From contig JAFKFH010000003.1 of the NCBI GenBank assembly GCA_017307375.1, positions 744,001 to 808,000 of the forward strand: 64,000 nt of DNA, read 5' to 3'. Below are positions 44,746-55,442 of the stretch, one piece after another. Origin of the DNA: Alphaproteobacteria bacterium (lineage in GTDB: Bacteria > Pseudomonadota > Alphaproteobacteria > Ferrovibrionales > Ferrovibrionaceae). Position 1 is the first letter of the stretch. Each line of letters starts with the position of its first letter. The notes under the pieces are model-generated. The model worked only from the letters and a program-made list of their open reading frames with translations. It was not told where the DNA came from and ran no database searches. Made by a program: the position numbers and the translations under genes.

Positions 44746-45573
44746 ATGGATAAGGATCGACAGTTGCAGCCCAAGGAAGATTTTGCCGCCTTCGTCGGCT
44801 CGATCCCGGAGAACTACGACCGTGGGCTGGGCCCGGTCATGTTTGCCGACTATGCGCGGATCATGGCCGGGCGGGCGGCGGCGCTGGCGCCGGGCCGGCT
44901 ACTGGAGACGGCCGCCGGATCGGGCATCGTCACCCGCGCCCTGCGCGACCAGCTTCCGGGTTCGACGGCCCTGACCGCCACCGATCTCAATGCCGACATG
45001 CTGGCGGTCGCCGCGCGCAAGATCGCGGCCAGCGAGGCCGTCACGCTGGAACCGGCCGATGCCCAGAACCTGCCCTATGCCGACGGCGCCTTCGACTGCG
45101 TCGTCTGCCAGTTCGGCGTCATGTTCTATCCCGACAAGGACCGGAGCTATCGCGAAGCCTTCCGCGTGCTCAGGCCCGGTGGCCACTACCTGTTCAGTTT
45201 CTGGGATGCGGTCGAGTTCAATCCGTTCGCCCGGATCTGGCGCGGCATCATGCTGCGCCTGTTCCCCGACGATCCACCGCCGTTCGTGCCGTTCGAATAT
45301 CGCTTCGACGCCGCCAAGGCCTCGCTGCTTGCCGCCGGCTTCGACGGGATCGAGGCGTCGGTGGTGCGGCTTTCCAAGGAGATCGCCTCGCCCGCGGCGC
45401 TGGCGCGCGGCCTTGCCTGCGGCTCGCCGGCCACCATCACCCTGGACGCCCGCGGCCAGGACAAGGAAGCGGTCGTCGCGATGGCGACCGAGGCGCTGAT
45501 AGCCGAACTCGGCACCGACCCCTGCCGCACCGATCTGCAGGCGATCTTCGTCGCGGCGCGCCGGCCGGACTGA
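44746..45573 (+). CDS. Class I SAM-dependent methyltransferase (methyltransf_11 type)
   Basis: A 275-residue methyltransferase. The SAM-binding motif I is LLETAAGSGIVTRAL near 48-62, followed by DLNADML (acidic residue binding the ribose) and DAQNLPYADGAFDCVVCQFG near 103-122, a pattern of the UbiE/Methyltransf_11 group. FRVLRPGGHYLFSFWD marks the end of the core. The substrate is unknown. The order AhpD-like, methyltransferase, SnoaL-like suggests a small co-transcribed unit. Confidence 0.9.
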   Translation: MDKDRQLQPKEDFAAFVGSIPENYDRGLGPVMFADYARIMAGRAAALAPGRLLETAAGSGIVTRALRDQLPGSTALTATDLNADMLAVAARKIAASEAVTLEPADAQNLPYADGAFDCVVCQFGVMFYPDKDRSYREAFRVLRPGGHYLFSFWDAVEFNPFARIWRGIMLRLFPDDPPPFVPFEYRFDAAKASLLAAGFDGIEASVVRLSKEIASPAALARGLACGSPATITLDARGQDKEAVVAMATEALIAELGTDPCRTDLQAIFVAARRPD

Positions 45574-45597
45574 ACCGCGAGGATCGTGCTTCCACCG

Positions 45598-46002
45598 ATG
45601 GACCAGGCCCCGATGACCGAACCAGCCGCCGCGATCCACGCCCTGATCGACGAATTCGCCACGATGATCCGGACCCGCAACCCGGCGCTGCTCGACCGGC
45701 TCTGGGGCGAGGGCGGCTTCACCCTGATCGGGTCGGAAGTGGGCGAGATCTGCCGCACCCGGCCGGCGCTCCAGGCCAAGATCGCGGCGATATTCGCCAA
45801 TCCGGCGACCCTCGCCTTCGACTTTCCGGCCCGCGACATCACCTTCGCCGGGCCGATCGCCTGGGCCTTCGTCGAAGGCATGCTCGCCCGGCACGAGCCC
45901 GATGGCGGCGTCACCCGCCGGGTCTATCTGGCAAGCTGCATCTTCGAGCACACGCAGGCGGGCTGGCGCTGGCGCCAGTTCTTCGGGTCCGAGCCCTATT
46001 GA
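45598..46002 (+). CDS. SnoaL/NTF2-like protein (DUF4440/3225-like)
   Basis: A 134-residue NTF2-fold protein. The opening IHALIDEFATMIRTRNPALLDRLW and the later ITFAGPIAWAFVEGMLARHE match small stand-alone NTF2-like proteins of unknown function. The start is uncertain: ATG 45598, ATG 45613 and a GTG at 45586 are in frame; GAGG at 45579 favours one of the first two. It ends 15 bases before the convergent mutS gene. Confidence 0.75.
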   Translation: MDQAPMTEPAAAIHALIDEFATMIRTRNPALLDRLWGEGGFTLIGSEVGEICRTRPALQAKIAAIFANPATLAFDFPARDITFAGPIAWAFVEGMLARHEPDGGVTRRVYLASCIFEHTQAGWRWRQFFGSEPY

Positions 46003-46017
46003 ACCGGGCGGCGGCGC

Positions 46018-48678
46018 CTACCTGGTCTCGGCCGCCAGCGCCTTCAGCCGGTAGACCAGGTCGAGCGCGGCCCGCGGGGTCAGGTCGTCGGCATTGGTTT
46101 CGGCCAGCAGCCGGTCGACCGCCGACGGTTCGGGCGCGGCCGGCTCCACCGCGGCGGTGCGCGACAGCGCGGCGAACAGCGGCAGGTCGTCGATCAGCCG
46201 GCTGACCGCGCCGGACTGGCCGGTCTTCTCCAGCTCGCGCAGCACCGCCTCGGCCCGCCTGACCACGGCCGGGGGCAGCCCGGCCAGCTTGGCGACCTGG
46301 ATGCCGTAGGACCGGTCGGCGGCGCCGGCCGCGACCTCGTGCAGGAAGATCACCTCGCCCTTCCATTCCTTGATCCGCATCGTGCGGTTGGCGAGGTCGG
46401 AAAGCCGGCCGGCCAGGGCGGTCAGCTCATGGTAATGGGTCGCGAACAAGGCGCGGCAGCGATTGGCCTCGTGCAGATGCTCGACCGTCGCCCAGGCGAT
46501 CGAGAGCCCGTCGAAGGTCGCCGTGCCGCGGCCGATCTCGTCGAGGATGACCAGGCTGCGCGCCGTCGCCTGGTTCAGGATCGCCGCGGTCTCGACCATC
46601 TCGACCATGAAGGTCGAGCGCCCGCGGGCCAGATCGTCGGCGGCGCCGACCCGGCTGAACAGCCGGTCGACCACGCCGATCCGCGCCTCCTCGGCCGGCA
46701 CGAAGCTGCCGGCCTGGGCCAGGATCGCGATCAGCGCGTTCTGGCGCAGGAAGGTCGACTTGCCCGCCATGTTCGGGCCGGTCAGCAGCCACAGGCGCTG
46801 GGCCCCGGTCAGGTCGCAGTCATTGGCGACGAAGGCCGGCCCGCTGTTGCGGCGCAGCATCTGTTCGACCACCGGGTGGCGCCCGCCGCGGATGAGGAAG
46901 CCGACGCCGCCATCGACCCGCGGCCGGCACCAGTTCTGTTCCAGCGCCAGGTCGGCGAGGCCGGCGGCCACGTCGATCGCCGCCGCCGCCGCGGCGGCCT
47001 CGCCGATCGCCGCGGCCTGGGCCAGCACCTCGGCGACGAGCTCGGCGAACAGGTCGAGTTCGAGGGCCAGGGCGCGGTCGCCGGCCTGGGAAATCTTGGC
47101 TTCCAGCTCGCCCAGCTCGACCGTCGTGTAGCGCATCGCGTTCGCCATGGTCTGGCGGTGGATGAAACCCTGGCCCATCCGGTCGGCATGGCGCGGCGTG
47201 ATCTCGATGTAATAGCCGAGCACGTTGTTGTGGCGGATCTTGAGGCCGGGCACGCCGGTCTCGTCGGCATAGCGCGCTTGCAGCGCCGCCACCGCCCGCC
47301 GGCTTTCGTCGCGCCAGACGCGGAATTCGTCGAGTTCCGGGCGGTAGCCCGCGGCGATGAACGAACCGTCACGCGCCAGCAACGGCAGCTCGTCGGCCAG
47401 CGCCCGGGTCAGGTGATCGACCAGCGCCTCGTGCCGGCCCAGCCCGGCGATCGCCGCGGCGATCGCCTGCGGCAGGTCCTCGGCTTCGAGGGCCAGGCGC
47501 AGCTGGCCGGCCGCGGCCAGCCCGTCGCGGATGCCGGCCAGGTCGCGCGGGCCGCCGCGGCCGACCGACAGGCGGCTCAGGGCACGCGCGAAATCGGGCA
47601 TGGTGGCGAGCAGGCGCCGCGCCGCCTCGCGCCGGCCGGTCTCGGCGCAGAACCAGGCGATCGCGTCGAGCCGCGCGTCGATCGCGCCGGGGTCGGTCAG
47701 CGGGCTGGACAGCCGTTCGGCCAGCAGCCGCGCGCCGGCGCCGGTCAGGGTGCGGTCGATCGCGGCAAACAGCGAGCCCTGGCGGTCGCCCGACAGGGTC
47801 TCGGTCAGTTCCAGGCTGCGCCGGGTCGCCGGGTCGATCGCCATGATCGCGCCCTGGGCAATCCGTGTCGGCGGCTTCAGCGCCGGCAGCCGCCCCTTCT
47901 GGGTCAGTTCGAGATAGTCGACCAGGGCGCCGAGTGCCGCCACTTCCGGCCGGCCGAAACCGCCGAAGGCATCGAGGGTGGCGACGCCGTAGAACGCCTT
48001 CAGCCGCTTTTCGCCCGACTGGAGGTCGAAGCGGGCCCCCGGCATCGGGGTCAGCCGGTCGCGCAGCTCGGCCAGAGTCTCGGCCAGCTCGCCGGCCAGC
48101 AGGCCGTCGGGCAGGATCAGCTCCGAGGGGCCGAGGCGGGCCAGCTCGGCCCCCAGTGCCGCGGCATCGAGGGCGGTGGCGGCAAGGTCGCCGGTCGAGA
48201 TGTCGACCCAGGCCAGGCCGAGCCGGCCTTCGGCCCGGGCGAGGCTGGCCAGGTAGTTGTGCGACCGGGCGTCGAGCAGGGTTTCTTCGGTCAGCGTGCC
48301 GGGGGTGACGACCCGGACCACCCCGCGCTCGACCACCGACTTGCCCCCGCGCTTCTTGGCGGTGGCCGGATCCTCGATCTGTTCGGCCACGGCGACCTTG
48401 TGGCCGGCGCGGATCAGCCGGGCCAGATAGCCGTCGGCGGCATGCACCGGCACGCCGCACATCGGGATTTCCGCCCCCGCATGCTGGCCGCGCTTGGTCA
48501 GGGTGATGTCGAGGGCGCGGGCGGCGTCGACCGCGTCGTCGAAGAACAGTTCGTAGAAGTCGCCCATCCGGTAGAACAGCAGGCAATCGGCATGCTGCGC
48601 CTTGATCGACAGGTATTGCGCCATCATCGGGCTGGCGCGCGACAGGTCGGGTTCCGGGGCGGGGACGGGCTCGTTCAT
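46018..48678 (-). CDS. mutS: DNA mismatch repair protein MutS
   Basis: MutS, 886 residues, recognises mispairs and small loops and recruits MutL. The mismatch-recognition domain has the Phe-x-Glu motif in [14 protein letters not shown] (MutS_I), and the ATPase has Walker [10 protein letters not shown], followed by [17 protein letters not shown] and [12 protein letters not shown]. All expected domains are intact and the length is normal. The gene is monocistronic, convergent with the small SnoaL-like gene and divergent from maeB. Confidence 0.97.
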   Translation of the reverse strand: MNEPVPAPEPDLSRASPMMAQYLSIKAQHADCLLFYRMGDFYELFFDDAVDAARALDITLTKRGQHAGAEIPMCGVPVHAADGYLARLIRAGHKVAVAEQIEDPATAKKRGGKSVVERGVVRVVTPGTLTEETLLDARSHNYLASLARAEGRLGLAWVDISTGDLAATALDAAALGAELARLGPSELILPDGLLAGELAETLAELRDRLTPMPGARFDLQSGEKRLKAFYGVATLDAFGGFGRPEVAALGALVDYLELTQKGRLPALKPPTRIAQGAIMAIDPATRRSLELTETLSGDRQGSLFAAIDRTLTGAGARLLAERLSSPLTDPGAIDARLDAIAWFCAETGRREAARRLLATMPDFARALSRLSVGRGGPRDLAGIRDGLAAAGQLRLALEAEDLPQAIAAAIAGLGRHEALVDHLTRALADELPLLARDGSFIAAGYRPELDEFRVWRDESRRAVAALQARYADETGVPGLKIRHNNVLGYYIEITPRHADRMGQGFIHRQTMANAMRYTTVELGELEAKISQAGDRALALELDLFAELVAEVLAQAAAIGEAAAAAAAIDVAAGLADLALEQNWCRPRVDGGVGFLIRGGRHPVVEQMLRRNSGPAFVANDCDLTGAQRLWLLTGPNMAGKSTFLRQNALIAILAQAGSFVPAEEARIGVVDRLFSRVGAADDLARGRSTFMVEMVETAAILNQATARSLVILDEIGRGTATFDGLSIAWATVEHLHEANRCRALFATHYHELTALAGRLSDLANRTMRIKEWKGEVIFLHEVAAGAADRSYGIQVAKLAGLPPAVVRRAEAVLRELEKTGQSGAVSRLIDDLPLFAALSRTAAVEPAAPEPSAVDRLLAETNADDLTPRAALDLVYRLKALAAETR

Positions 48679-48838
48679 GGCCCGTTTCCATAGGCGAGGC
48701 GGCCTGCCGCCGCAAGGCCCCGCATGGAAGGGCTTGGCCCGCGCAGGCGGATACCCCTAAGATCGGCTCCCCTGCCTGACGTCAGGGGTGGGGAAACGCC
48801 TAAGTACACAAATATAACGTGGGAACCGGACCAGACTT

Positions 48839-51106
48839 ATGAGCGATCAGAAATTCGCGAGCCTCTATGAAGAGGCGCTGAAGTTCCATGCCGTCGGCCG
48901 ACCCGGCAAGATCGAGATCGTCGCCACCAAGCCGATGGCGACCTCGGCCGACCTGTCGCTCGCCTACAGCCCCGGCGTCGCCGCCCCCGTGCTCGCCATC
49001 GCCGAGCAGCCGGACACCGCCTACGACTACACGGCGAAGGGCAACCTGGTCGCGGTGATCTCGAACGGCACGGCGATCCTGGGTCTGGGCAATCTCGGCG
49101 CGCTCGCCTCCAAGCCGGTGATGGAGGGCAAGGCGGTCCTGTTCAAGCGCTTCGCCGACGTCGATTCGATCGACCTCGAAGTCTCGACCGAGAACGTCGA
49201 CGAATTCGTCAGTGCCGTGCGCTATCTCGGCCCGACCTTCGGCGGCATCAACCTCGAGGACATCAAGGCGCCGGAGTGCTTCATCATCGAGCAGCGCCTG
49301 CGCGAGCTGATGGATATCCCGGTCTTCCACGACGACCAGCACGGCACCGCGATCATCTCGGCGGCCGGCATGCTCAACGCGCTGCACCTGACCGGCAAGC
49401 GGATGCAGGACGTCAAGCTGGTCGTCAATGGCGCCGGCGCGGCGGGCATCGCCTGTCTCGAACTGGTCAAGGCGATGGGGCTGCCGCATGAGAATGCGAT
49501 CCTGTGCGACACCAAGGGGGTGATCTACCAGGGCCGCACCGACGGCATGAACCAGTGGAAGTCGGCCCACGCCGTCCATACCGACGCCCGCACGCTGGAA
49601 GACGCGATGCAGGGCGCCGACATCTTCTTCGGGCTGTCGGCCAAGGGCGCGGTCACCAAGGAGATGGTGCGCTCGATGGCGGCGAACCCGATCATCTTCG
49701 CCATGGCCAACCCCGATCCCGAGATCACGCCGGAGGAAGTCTACGCCACCCGCGGCGACGCGATCGTGGCGACCGGGCGATCCGACTATCCGAACCAGGT
49801 CAACAACGTCCTGGGTTTCCCCTACATCTTCCGCGGCGCGCTCGACGTGCGCGCCTCGACCATCAACGACGCGATGAAGATCGCCGCGGCCGAGGCGATC
49901 GCCCGGCTGGCGCGCGAGGACGTGCCCGACGAGGTTGCCGCCGCCTACAAGGGCGAGCGTCCGCAATACGGGCCCAAATACATCATCCCCGTGCCGTTCG
50001 ACCCGCGGCTGATCGTCGAGGTGCCGCTGGCGGTGGCCAAGGCGGCGATCGAATCCGGGGTCGCCCGCAAGCCGATCGAGGACCTGAACGAATACCGCAT
50101 CCGGCTGAAGGCGCGGCGCGACCCGGCGGCCGGCGCGCTGCAGGTGATCTTCGACCAGGTCCAGGCCAATCCGAAGCGCGTCGTCTTCGCCGAGGGCGAG
50201 GAGGAGCGGGTGATCCGCGCCGCCATTGCCTTCCGCAACGCCGGTTACGGCCGGCCGATCCTGGTCGGCCGCGAGGACCGCATCCAGGACACGATGAAGA
50301 AGGCCGGCCTCGGTTCCAGCCTCGAGGGCATCGAGGTCACGAACGCCCGGCTGTCGCCCAACAACACGCGTTATGCCGAGCATCTCTACAAGCGGCTGCA
50401 GCGGCGCGGCCATCTGCAGCGCGACTGCCAGCGCATGGTCAACCAGGATCGCAACACCTTCGCCGCCTGCATGGTCGGGCTGCGCGATGCCGATGCGATG
50501 GTCACCGGCATCTCGCGCTCCTATGCCGCGGCCTATCGCGAGGTGCGCCGGGTGATCGACCCGCGGCGCGGCCAGCTGGTATTCGGCCTCTCCGTCGTGC
50601 TGGCCCGCGGCCGCACGGTGTTCATGGCCGACACCTCGGTGCGCGAGCGGCCGACCGCCGAGGAATTCGTGCAGATCGCCAAGCAGGCCGCCGCGATGGC
50701 CCGCAAATTCGGGCTGACGCCGCGGGTGGCGCTGATGTCGTCGTCGAACTTCGGTAACCCGATGTTCGAGACCGCCTCGCAGATCCGCCGGGCGGTCGAA
50801 CTGCTCGACCAGCACGACGTCGAGTTCGAGTACGACGGCGAGATGACCGCCGACGTGGCCCTGAACCCCGAGCTGATGAAGCTCTATCCGTTCTGCCGCC
50901 TGTCGGGTCCGGCCAACGTGCTGATCATGCCGGGCCTGCATTCGGCCTCGCTCGGCTCGTCGCTGCTGCAGACGCTGGGCGGCGGCACGGTGATCGGCCC
51001 GCTGCTGGTCGGGCTGGAACGGCCGGTGCAGATCGCGCAGATGAGCGCGACGGTCTCCGACCTCGTCAACCTCGCGGCGCTGGCGGCATACTTCGCCAGC
51101 AGCTGA
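48839..51106 (+). CDS. maeB: NADP-dependent malic enzyme with C-terminal phosphotransacetylase-like domain
   Basis: MaeB, 755 residues, decarboxylates malate to pyruvate and yields NADPH. The malic enzyme half (1-430) has [11 protein letters not shown] and [12 protein letters not shown]; the NAD(P) site reads [14 protein letters not shown]. The second half (about 435-755) resembles phosphate acetyltransferase and is known as a regulatory rather than catalytic domain in this family. The upstream 160-base gap contains TATAAC at 48813-48818 as a possible -10. No clear ribosome site precedes the ATG. Confidence 0.96.
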   Translation: MSDQKFASLYEEALKFHAVGRPGKIEIVATKPMATSADLSLAYSPGVAAPVLAIAEQPDTAYDYTAKGNLVAVISNGTAILGLGNLGALASKPVMEGKAVLFKRFADVDSIDLEVSTENVDEFVSAVRYLGPTFGGINLEDIKAPECFIIEQRLRELMDIPVFHDDQHGTAIISAAGMLNALHLTGKRMQDVKLVVNGAGAAGIACLELVKAMGLPHENAILCDTKGVIYQGRTDGMNQWKSAHAVHTDARTLEDAMQGADIFFGLSAKGAVTKEMVRSMAANPIIFAMANPDPEITPEEVYATRGDAIVATGRSDYPNQVNNVLGFPYIFRGALDVRASTINDAMKIAAAEAIARLAREDVPDEVAAAYKGERPQYGPKYIIPVPFDPRLIVEVPLAVAKAAIESGVARKPIEDLNEYRIRLKARRDPAAGALQVIFDQVQANPKRVVFAEGEEERVIRAAIAFRNAGYGRPILVGREDRIQDTMKKAGLGSSLEGIEVTNARLSPNNTRYAEHLYKRLQRRGHLQRDCQRMVNQDRNTFAACMVGLRDADAMVTGISRSYAAAYREVRRVIDPRRGQLVFGLSVVLARGRTVFMADTSVRERPTAEEFVQIAKQAAAMARKFGLTPRVALMSSSNFGNPMFETASQIRRAVELLDQHDVEFEYDGEMTADVALNPELMKLYPFCRLSGPANVLIMPGLHSASLGSSLLQTLGGGTVIGPLLVGLERPVQIAQMSATVSDLVNLAALAAYFASS

Positions 51107-51121
51107 CGACGGCAGGGGCGC

Positions 51122-51152
51122 GGGCGGCCGGATCCTGATCCGCCGGCCGCCC
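51122..51152 (+). terminator. GC-rich hairpin after maeB
   Basis: GGGCGGCCGG (51122-51131) and CCGGCCGCCC (51143-51152) enclose an inner GGATC/GATCC dyad. It lies 16 bases after the maeB stop; there is no U-tract, so it may be a weak terminator. Confidence 0.4.
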
Positions 51153-51211
51153 GCCCCGCGCCGGTCCGGTTTCGGTGACAACCCGGCGCCGATCGGCTAA
51201 GACGGTCGCCC

Positions 51212-52807
51212 ATGTCCCTCCTGCGCGCGGTCGCCACCTTCGGCGGCTTCACCCTGCTCAGCCGCATCGTCGGCCTCGTCCGCGACCAGATGGTCGCCGC
51301 GATGCTCGGCACCACGGCGTTGGCCGACGCCTTCTTCGTCGCCTTCCGCCTGCCGAACTTCTTCCGGGCCTTGTTTGCCGAGGGCGCCTTCAGCGCCGCC
51401 TTCGTGCCGCTCTACGCCAAGATCCTGGCGACCGACGGGCGGGCGGTCGCCCAGGCCTTCGCCGAACGGGCGCTGTCGCTGCTGCTGCTGGCGCTGATCG
51501 TCTTCGTGTCGCTGGCCGAATGGTTCACCCCGGCCGTGATCTCGGTGATCGCGCCGGGCTTCAGCGACGATCCGGTGCGTTTCGCCCATGCGGTCACCTT
51601 CACCCGGATCACCTTTCCCTACCTCCTGTTCATCAGCCTGGTCTCGCTCTATGGCGGGGCGCTGAATGCGCTGGGCAAGTTCGCGGCGACGGCGGCGACG
51701 CCGATCCTGCTGAACCTGACGATGATCGCGAGCCTGGCGGTGCTGCCGCGTTTCCTGCCCAGCAGCGCCCATGCGGCGGCCTGGGGGGTGACGCTTGCCG
51801 GCATCACCCAGTTCCTGTTCCTCGGCTGGGCGATGAAGCGGGCCGGGCTGTCGCTGGGGCTGCCGCGGCCGCGGCTGACGCCGAACGTGCGCCGGCTGTT
51901 CGTCATCCTGCTGCCGGCGGCCCTTGGCTCGGGGGTCGTCCAGATCAACCTGCTGGTCGGGCAGATGCTGGCCTCGCTGCTGCCGGCGGGGTCGATCTCC
52001 TATCTCTACAACGCCGACCGCTTCTACCAGCTGCCGATCGGCGTGGTCGGGGTGGCGATCTCGACCGCGCTGCTGCCGCTGTTGTCGCGCCAGCTCGGCG
52101 AGGGCGACGAGGCCGGCGCCCGCGACAGCCAGAACCGCGCGATCGAGCTGGCCTTCGCGCTCGGCATCCCGTCGGCCTTCGCGCTCATCGCCATCCCGCG
52201 CGAGATGATCAAGGTAGTGCTGGAACACGGCCTGTTCGATGCGGTGTCGACCGCCAATACCGCCATGGCGCTGCTGGCCTATGCCGTCGGCCTGCCGGCG
52301 ATCGTGGCGGTCAAGGCGCTGACCCCGGCCTTCTATGCCCGCCACGACACCCGCACGCCGCTGCGCATCGCCGTCATCGGCGTCGTCGGCAACATCGCGC
52401 TCTGCCTGGCGCTGATGCCCTGGCTGTCCTTCGTCGGGCTGGCGCTGGCCTCCGCGGTCGTCGCCTGGCTCAATACCGCGCAGTACGCGGTGACGCTCTA
52501 TCGCCGCGGGCTGTGGGCGCCGGACCGGCGGCTGAAGGACCGGCTGTGGCGCATCGTGCTGGCCGGCCTCGTCATGGTGGCGGTGCTGAAGGGCCTGGCC
52601 TGGCTGCTGGCGCCGTGGTTCGCCCGCGGCCTGGCCTGGGAGATTCCCGCCCTGGTCCTGATCATCCTGGCCGGCATGGCCAGCTATGGCGCCGCGGCCG
52701 CGCTGCTCGGCGCGCTGCGGCCGGCCGAGCTGAAGGCCGCGCTGCGCCGCCGGCCGGGGGCGACCAAGGGCGAGCCCGGCGGTTCGGGCGGGTTGACCGA
52801 GGGCTAG
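51212..52807 (+). CDS. murJ: Lipid II flippase MurJ (MviN)
   Basis: MurJ, 531 residues, a MOP-superfamily membrane protein with about 14 transmembrane helices that flips lipid II across the inner membrane for peptidoglycan synthesis. The N-terminal signature SRIVGLVRDQMVAAMLG and LPNFFRALFAEGAFSAAFVP is diagnostic. Basic Gly/Arg-rich residues form the C-terminal tail. It is followed by trpS after 51 bases on the same strand, the order common in alphaproteobacteria. Confidence 0.97.
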   Translation: MSLLRAVATFGGFTLLSRIVGLVRDQMVAAMLGTTALADAFFVAFRLPNFFRALFAEGAFSAAFVPLYAKILATDGRAVAQAFAERALSLLLLALIVFVSLAEWFTPAVISVIAPGFSDDPVRFAHAVTFTRITFPYLLFISLVSLYGGALNALGKFAATAATPILLNLTMIASLAVLPRFLPSSAHAAAWGVTLAGITQFLFLGWAMKRAGLSLGLPRPRLTPNVRRLFVILLPAALGSGVVQINLLVGQMLASLLPAGSISYLYNADRFYQLPIGVVGVAISTALLPLLSRQLGEGDEAGARDSQNRAIELAFALGIPSAFALIAIPREMIKVVLEHGLFDAVSTANTAMALLAYAVGLPAIVAVKALTPAFYARHDTRTPLRIAVIGVVGNIALCLALMPWLSFVGLALASAVVAWLNTAQYAVTLYRRGLWAPDRRLKDRLWRIVLAGLVMVAVLKGLAWLLAPWFARGLAWEIPALVLIILAGMASYGAAAALLGALRPAELKAALRRRPGATKGEPGGSGGLTEG

Positions 52808-52858
52808 GGCTTGCGCGATAAGGGCCGGCTTGGCCTTTCTCGAGGATCGATCCAGCCC

Positions 52859-53869
52859 ATGACCACCTTCCCCAACCGCATCTTTTCCGGCATCCAGCCG
52901 TCGGGCAACCTGCATCTCGGCAACTACCTCGGGGCGATGCGCAACTGGGTGAAGCTGCAGCGCGACTACGACTGCATCTTCTGCATGGTCGACCAGCACG
53001 CCATCACCGTCTGGCAGGATCCGGCCGAACTGCGCCGCCAGACCCGGGAACTGGCCTGCGGCATGATCGCCGCCGGCATCGACCCGGAAGGCACGCTGCT
53101 GTTCAACCAGAGCCAGAATCCCGATCACGCCAACCTGGCCTGGGTGTTCAACTGCGTCGCCCGCATGGGCTGGCTGAACCGGATGACCCAGTTCAAGGAA
53201 AAGGCCGGCAAGGACCGCGAGAACGTCTCGGTCGGGCTGTTCGCCTATCCGGCGCTGATGGCTGCCGACATCCTGGTCTACAAGGCGACCCACGTGCCGG
53301 TCGGCGAAGACCAGAAGCAGCATCTGGAGCTGACCCGCGACATCGCCCAGAAGTTCAACAACGATTTCGGCCGCGAAGTCTTCCCGCTGACCGAGCCGCT
53401 GATCTTCGGCACCGCCACCCGCGTCATGTCCTTGCGCGACGGCACCAAGAAGATGTCGAAGTCGGATCCGTCCGACTATTCGCGGATCAACCTGACCGAC
53501 GATGTCGACCGCATCGCCGAGAAGTTCCGCAAGGCCAAGACCGACCCGATGGAACTGCCGGCCTCGGTCGAGGAGCTGAAGGACCGCCCGGAAGCCGACA
53601 ACCTGCTCGGCATCTACGCCGCCCTGGCCGACCTGACGCTGGAGGAGGCGGTCGCCCGCTTTGCCGGCGCGCAGTTCTCGAAGTTCAAGGGCGAGCTGAC
53701 CGACCTCGCGGTCTCGGTGCTGGGGCCGATCGGGGCCGAGATGAACCGGCTGATGGCCGATCCCGGCCATGTCGACGCGATTCTGGCGCGCGGCGGCGAG
53801 AAGGTGCGGGCCTTGTCCGCCCCGGTCATCGCCGAGGTCTACGACACCGTCGGTTTCCTGCGGCCGTGA
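52859..53869 (+). CDS. trpS: Tryptophanyl-tRNA synthetase
   Basis: TrpS, 336 residues, a class I synthetase that charges tRNA-Trp. The HIGH-equivalent is in [16 protein letters not shown] near 10-25 and the KMSKS motif is intact in [10 protein letters not shown] near 200. MVDQHAIT lies in the tryptophan-binding region. The ATG at 52859 is used; the in-frame upstream codons are not family-like. Confidence 0.97.
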   Translation: MTTFPNRIFSGIQPSGNLHLGNYLGAMRNWVKLQRDYDCIFCMVDQHAITVWQDPAELRRQTRELACGMIAAGIDPEGTLLFNQSQNPDHANLAWVFNCVARMGWLNRMTQFKEKAGKDRENVSVGLFAYPALMAADILVYKATHVPVGEDQKQHLELTRDIAQKFNNDFGREVFPLTEPLIFGTATRVMSLRDGTKKMSKSDPSDYSRINLTDDVDRIAEKFRKAKTDPMELPASVEELKDRPEADNLLGIYAALADLTLEEAVARFAGAQFSKFKGELTDLAVSVLGPIGAEMNRLMADPGHVDAILARGGEKVRALSAPVIAEVYDTVGFLRP

Positions 53870-53963
53870 GGCCGCGGCCCGGTTGGTTTCCGGCAGGGTG
53901 ATTGCAACGGGCGGTCGGTCCGCCTACATCTAGTCCTTGGGCCATGCGCGCACGGGAGTTGTG

Positions 53964-54905
53964 ATGAGCGAGACCGAACCGAGAAGCCGCCTCCGCCGCT
54001 GGGGCATTCCGGTATTGATCGCCCTGGCGGCGATCGTCCTGCTCTACTACCCGATCGGCATGCTGGTCGTGCACCGGATCGACGACGATACGTCCTACCA
54101 GCTGCCGGCCAACGCGGTGCCGCCCGGCGGCAGCCGCGCGGTCGCCATGGCCGCGTCGCTGATCAACCGCGAGGTCAACGAGAATCGCTGGGTCGCCAAC
54201 GATCCGTTCTTCATGCCCGGCGCGATGCTCGACAACATGCCGCATTTCCAGCTCGGCATCATCGCCGCGCTGGGGCGTTTCTCGTTCGAGCTGACCGACC
54301 AGCTCGGCCGCACGCGGGGGTCCAGCCAGACCGACCCCGACCTGCAGGAAGCCTCGGGCCTCCTCCAGTATTCGGGGACCAAGTGGGTCTTCGACTTCTC
54401 GACCTCGATGATGCCGACGGCCGCGGCCGAGCAGCAGTACCGCAAGGCGCTGGCGTCGCTGCTGACCTATAACCGCCGGCTGGCCGACGGCAAGGCGGTG
54501 TTCGAGAAGCGCACCGACAACCTGATGGCCGTGCTCGACCGCATCTCGCTCGACCTGGGCTCGGCCTCGGCCGCGCTGGACCAGCAGGTGCGCCAGCATT
54601 CCGGCTTCTGGGATTCCGAGGCCGACGACCTGTTCTATACGGCCAAGGGCAAGGCCTACGCCTATTACCTGCTGCTGCGCGAACTGCGCGCCGATTTCGA
54701 CAGCCTGCCGCGCGAGACCGAGATCGGCCCGGCCTTCGCCCAGATGCTGCAGAGCCTGCAGGAAGCCGCCTCGCTGCATCCGCTGGTCGTGATCAACGCC
54801 AAGCCCGACGCGCTGATCCTGCCCAGCCATCTGACCGGCCTCGGCTTCTTCATCCTGCGCGCGCGCACCCAGATGCGCGAGATCAACGGGATCCTGCAGC
54901 GGTGA
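53964..54905 (+). CDS. DUF2333 family membrane-anchored protein
   Basis: A 313-residue protein with one N-terminal membrane helix (about residues 14-35, IPVLIALAAIVLLYYPIGML) and a large periplasmic part. The segment NENRWVANDPFFMPGAMLDNMPHFQ is typical of DUF2333. The rest is helical. Function is unknown. The ATG at 53964 has GGGAG upstream. It is followed by a universal-stress gene after 47 bases; they may be co-transcribed with trpS. Confidence 0.88.
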   Translation: MSETEPRSRLRRWGIPVLIALAAIVLLYYPIGMLVVHRIDDDTSYQLPANAVPPGGSRAVAMAASLINREVNENRWVANDPFFMPGAMLDNMPHFQLGIIAALGRFSFELTDQLGRTRGSSQTDPDLQEASGLLQYSGTKWVFDFSTSMMPTAAAEQQYRKALASLLTYNRRLADGKAVFEKRTDNLMAVLDRISLDLGSASAALDQQVRQHSGFWDSEADDLFYTAKGKAYAYYLLLRELRADFDSLPRETEIGPAFAQMLQSLQEAASLHPLVVINAKPDALILPSHLTGLGFFILRARTQMREINGILQR

Positions 54906-54952
54906 GCGTGGCACTTGCTGGCGGCCGCGCGGTTTGGCAGGCTGGTTGAACG

Positions 54953-55432
54953 ATGAGCGACAAGCGCCGTCATAAATGGCTGGTGGTGGTCGACGACACG
55001 ACCGAGGTGCGGCTCGCCCTGCGCTTTGCCGCGCGGCGCGCCCGCAACGTCGGCGGCCGGGTGACGCTGCTGCGCGTGATCCAGCCGAACGAGGAAGTGC
55101 AGGAACACTGGCTGTCGGTCGCCGAGCAGCTGCGCGAGGAAGCGCGCGAGGCGGCCGAGCATCTCTTGTCGGACATCGCCCAGCAGGTGCAGCAGGAAAC
55201 CGGGCTGGTGCCGGAACTGATCATCCGCGAGGGCAATTCGAAGGAGGAATTGCTCAAGCTGATCGAGTCCGATCCGGCGATCCGCATCCTGGTGCTCGCC
55301 GCCGCGCCGGGGCCGGCCGGGCCGGGGCCGCTGGTGACGGCGCTGGCCGGCCAGATGGCCGGCAACATGCGCGTGCCGGTGACGGTCGTGCCGGGTTCGC
55401 TGACCAGCGAAGAAATCGACGAACTGACCTGA
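54953..55432 (+). CDS. Universal stress protein (UspA family)
   Basis: A 159-residue single-domain Usp protein. It begins KWLVVVDDTTEVRLALRFAARRA, the usual first beta strand and helix, and continues with a long helix and a final ILVLAAAPGPAGPGPLV near 118-134. The ATP-binding G-2x-G-9x-G(S/T) loop is partly present (a glycine-proline-rich loop), so nucleotide binding is uncertain. Its stop is ten bases before the convergent cyclase gene. Confidence 0.88.
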   Translation: MSDKRRHKWLVVVDDTTEVRLALRFAARRARNVGGRVTLLRVIQPNEEVQEHWLSVAEQLREEAREAAEHLLSDIAQQVQQETGLVPELIIREGNSKEELLKLIESDPAIRILVLAAAPGPAGPGPLVTALAGQMAGNMRVPVTVVPGSLTSEEIDELT

Positions 55433-55442
55433 CGGCGCCGGA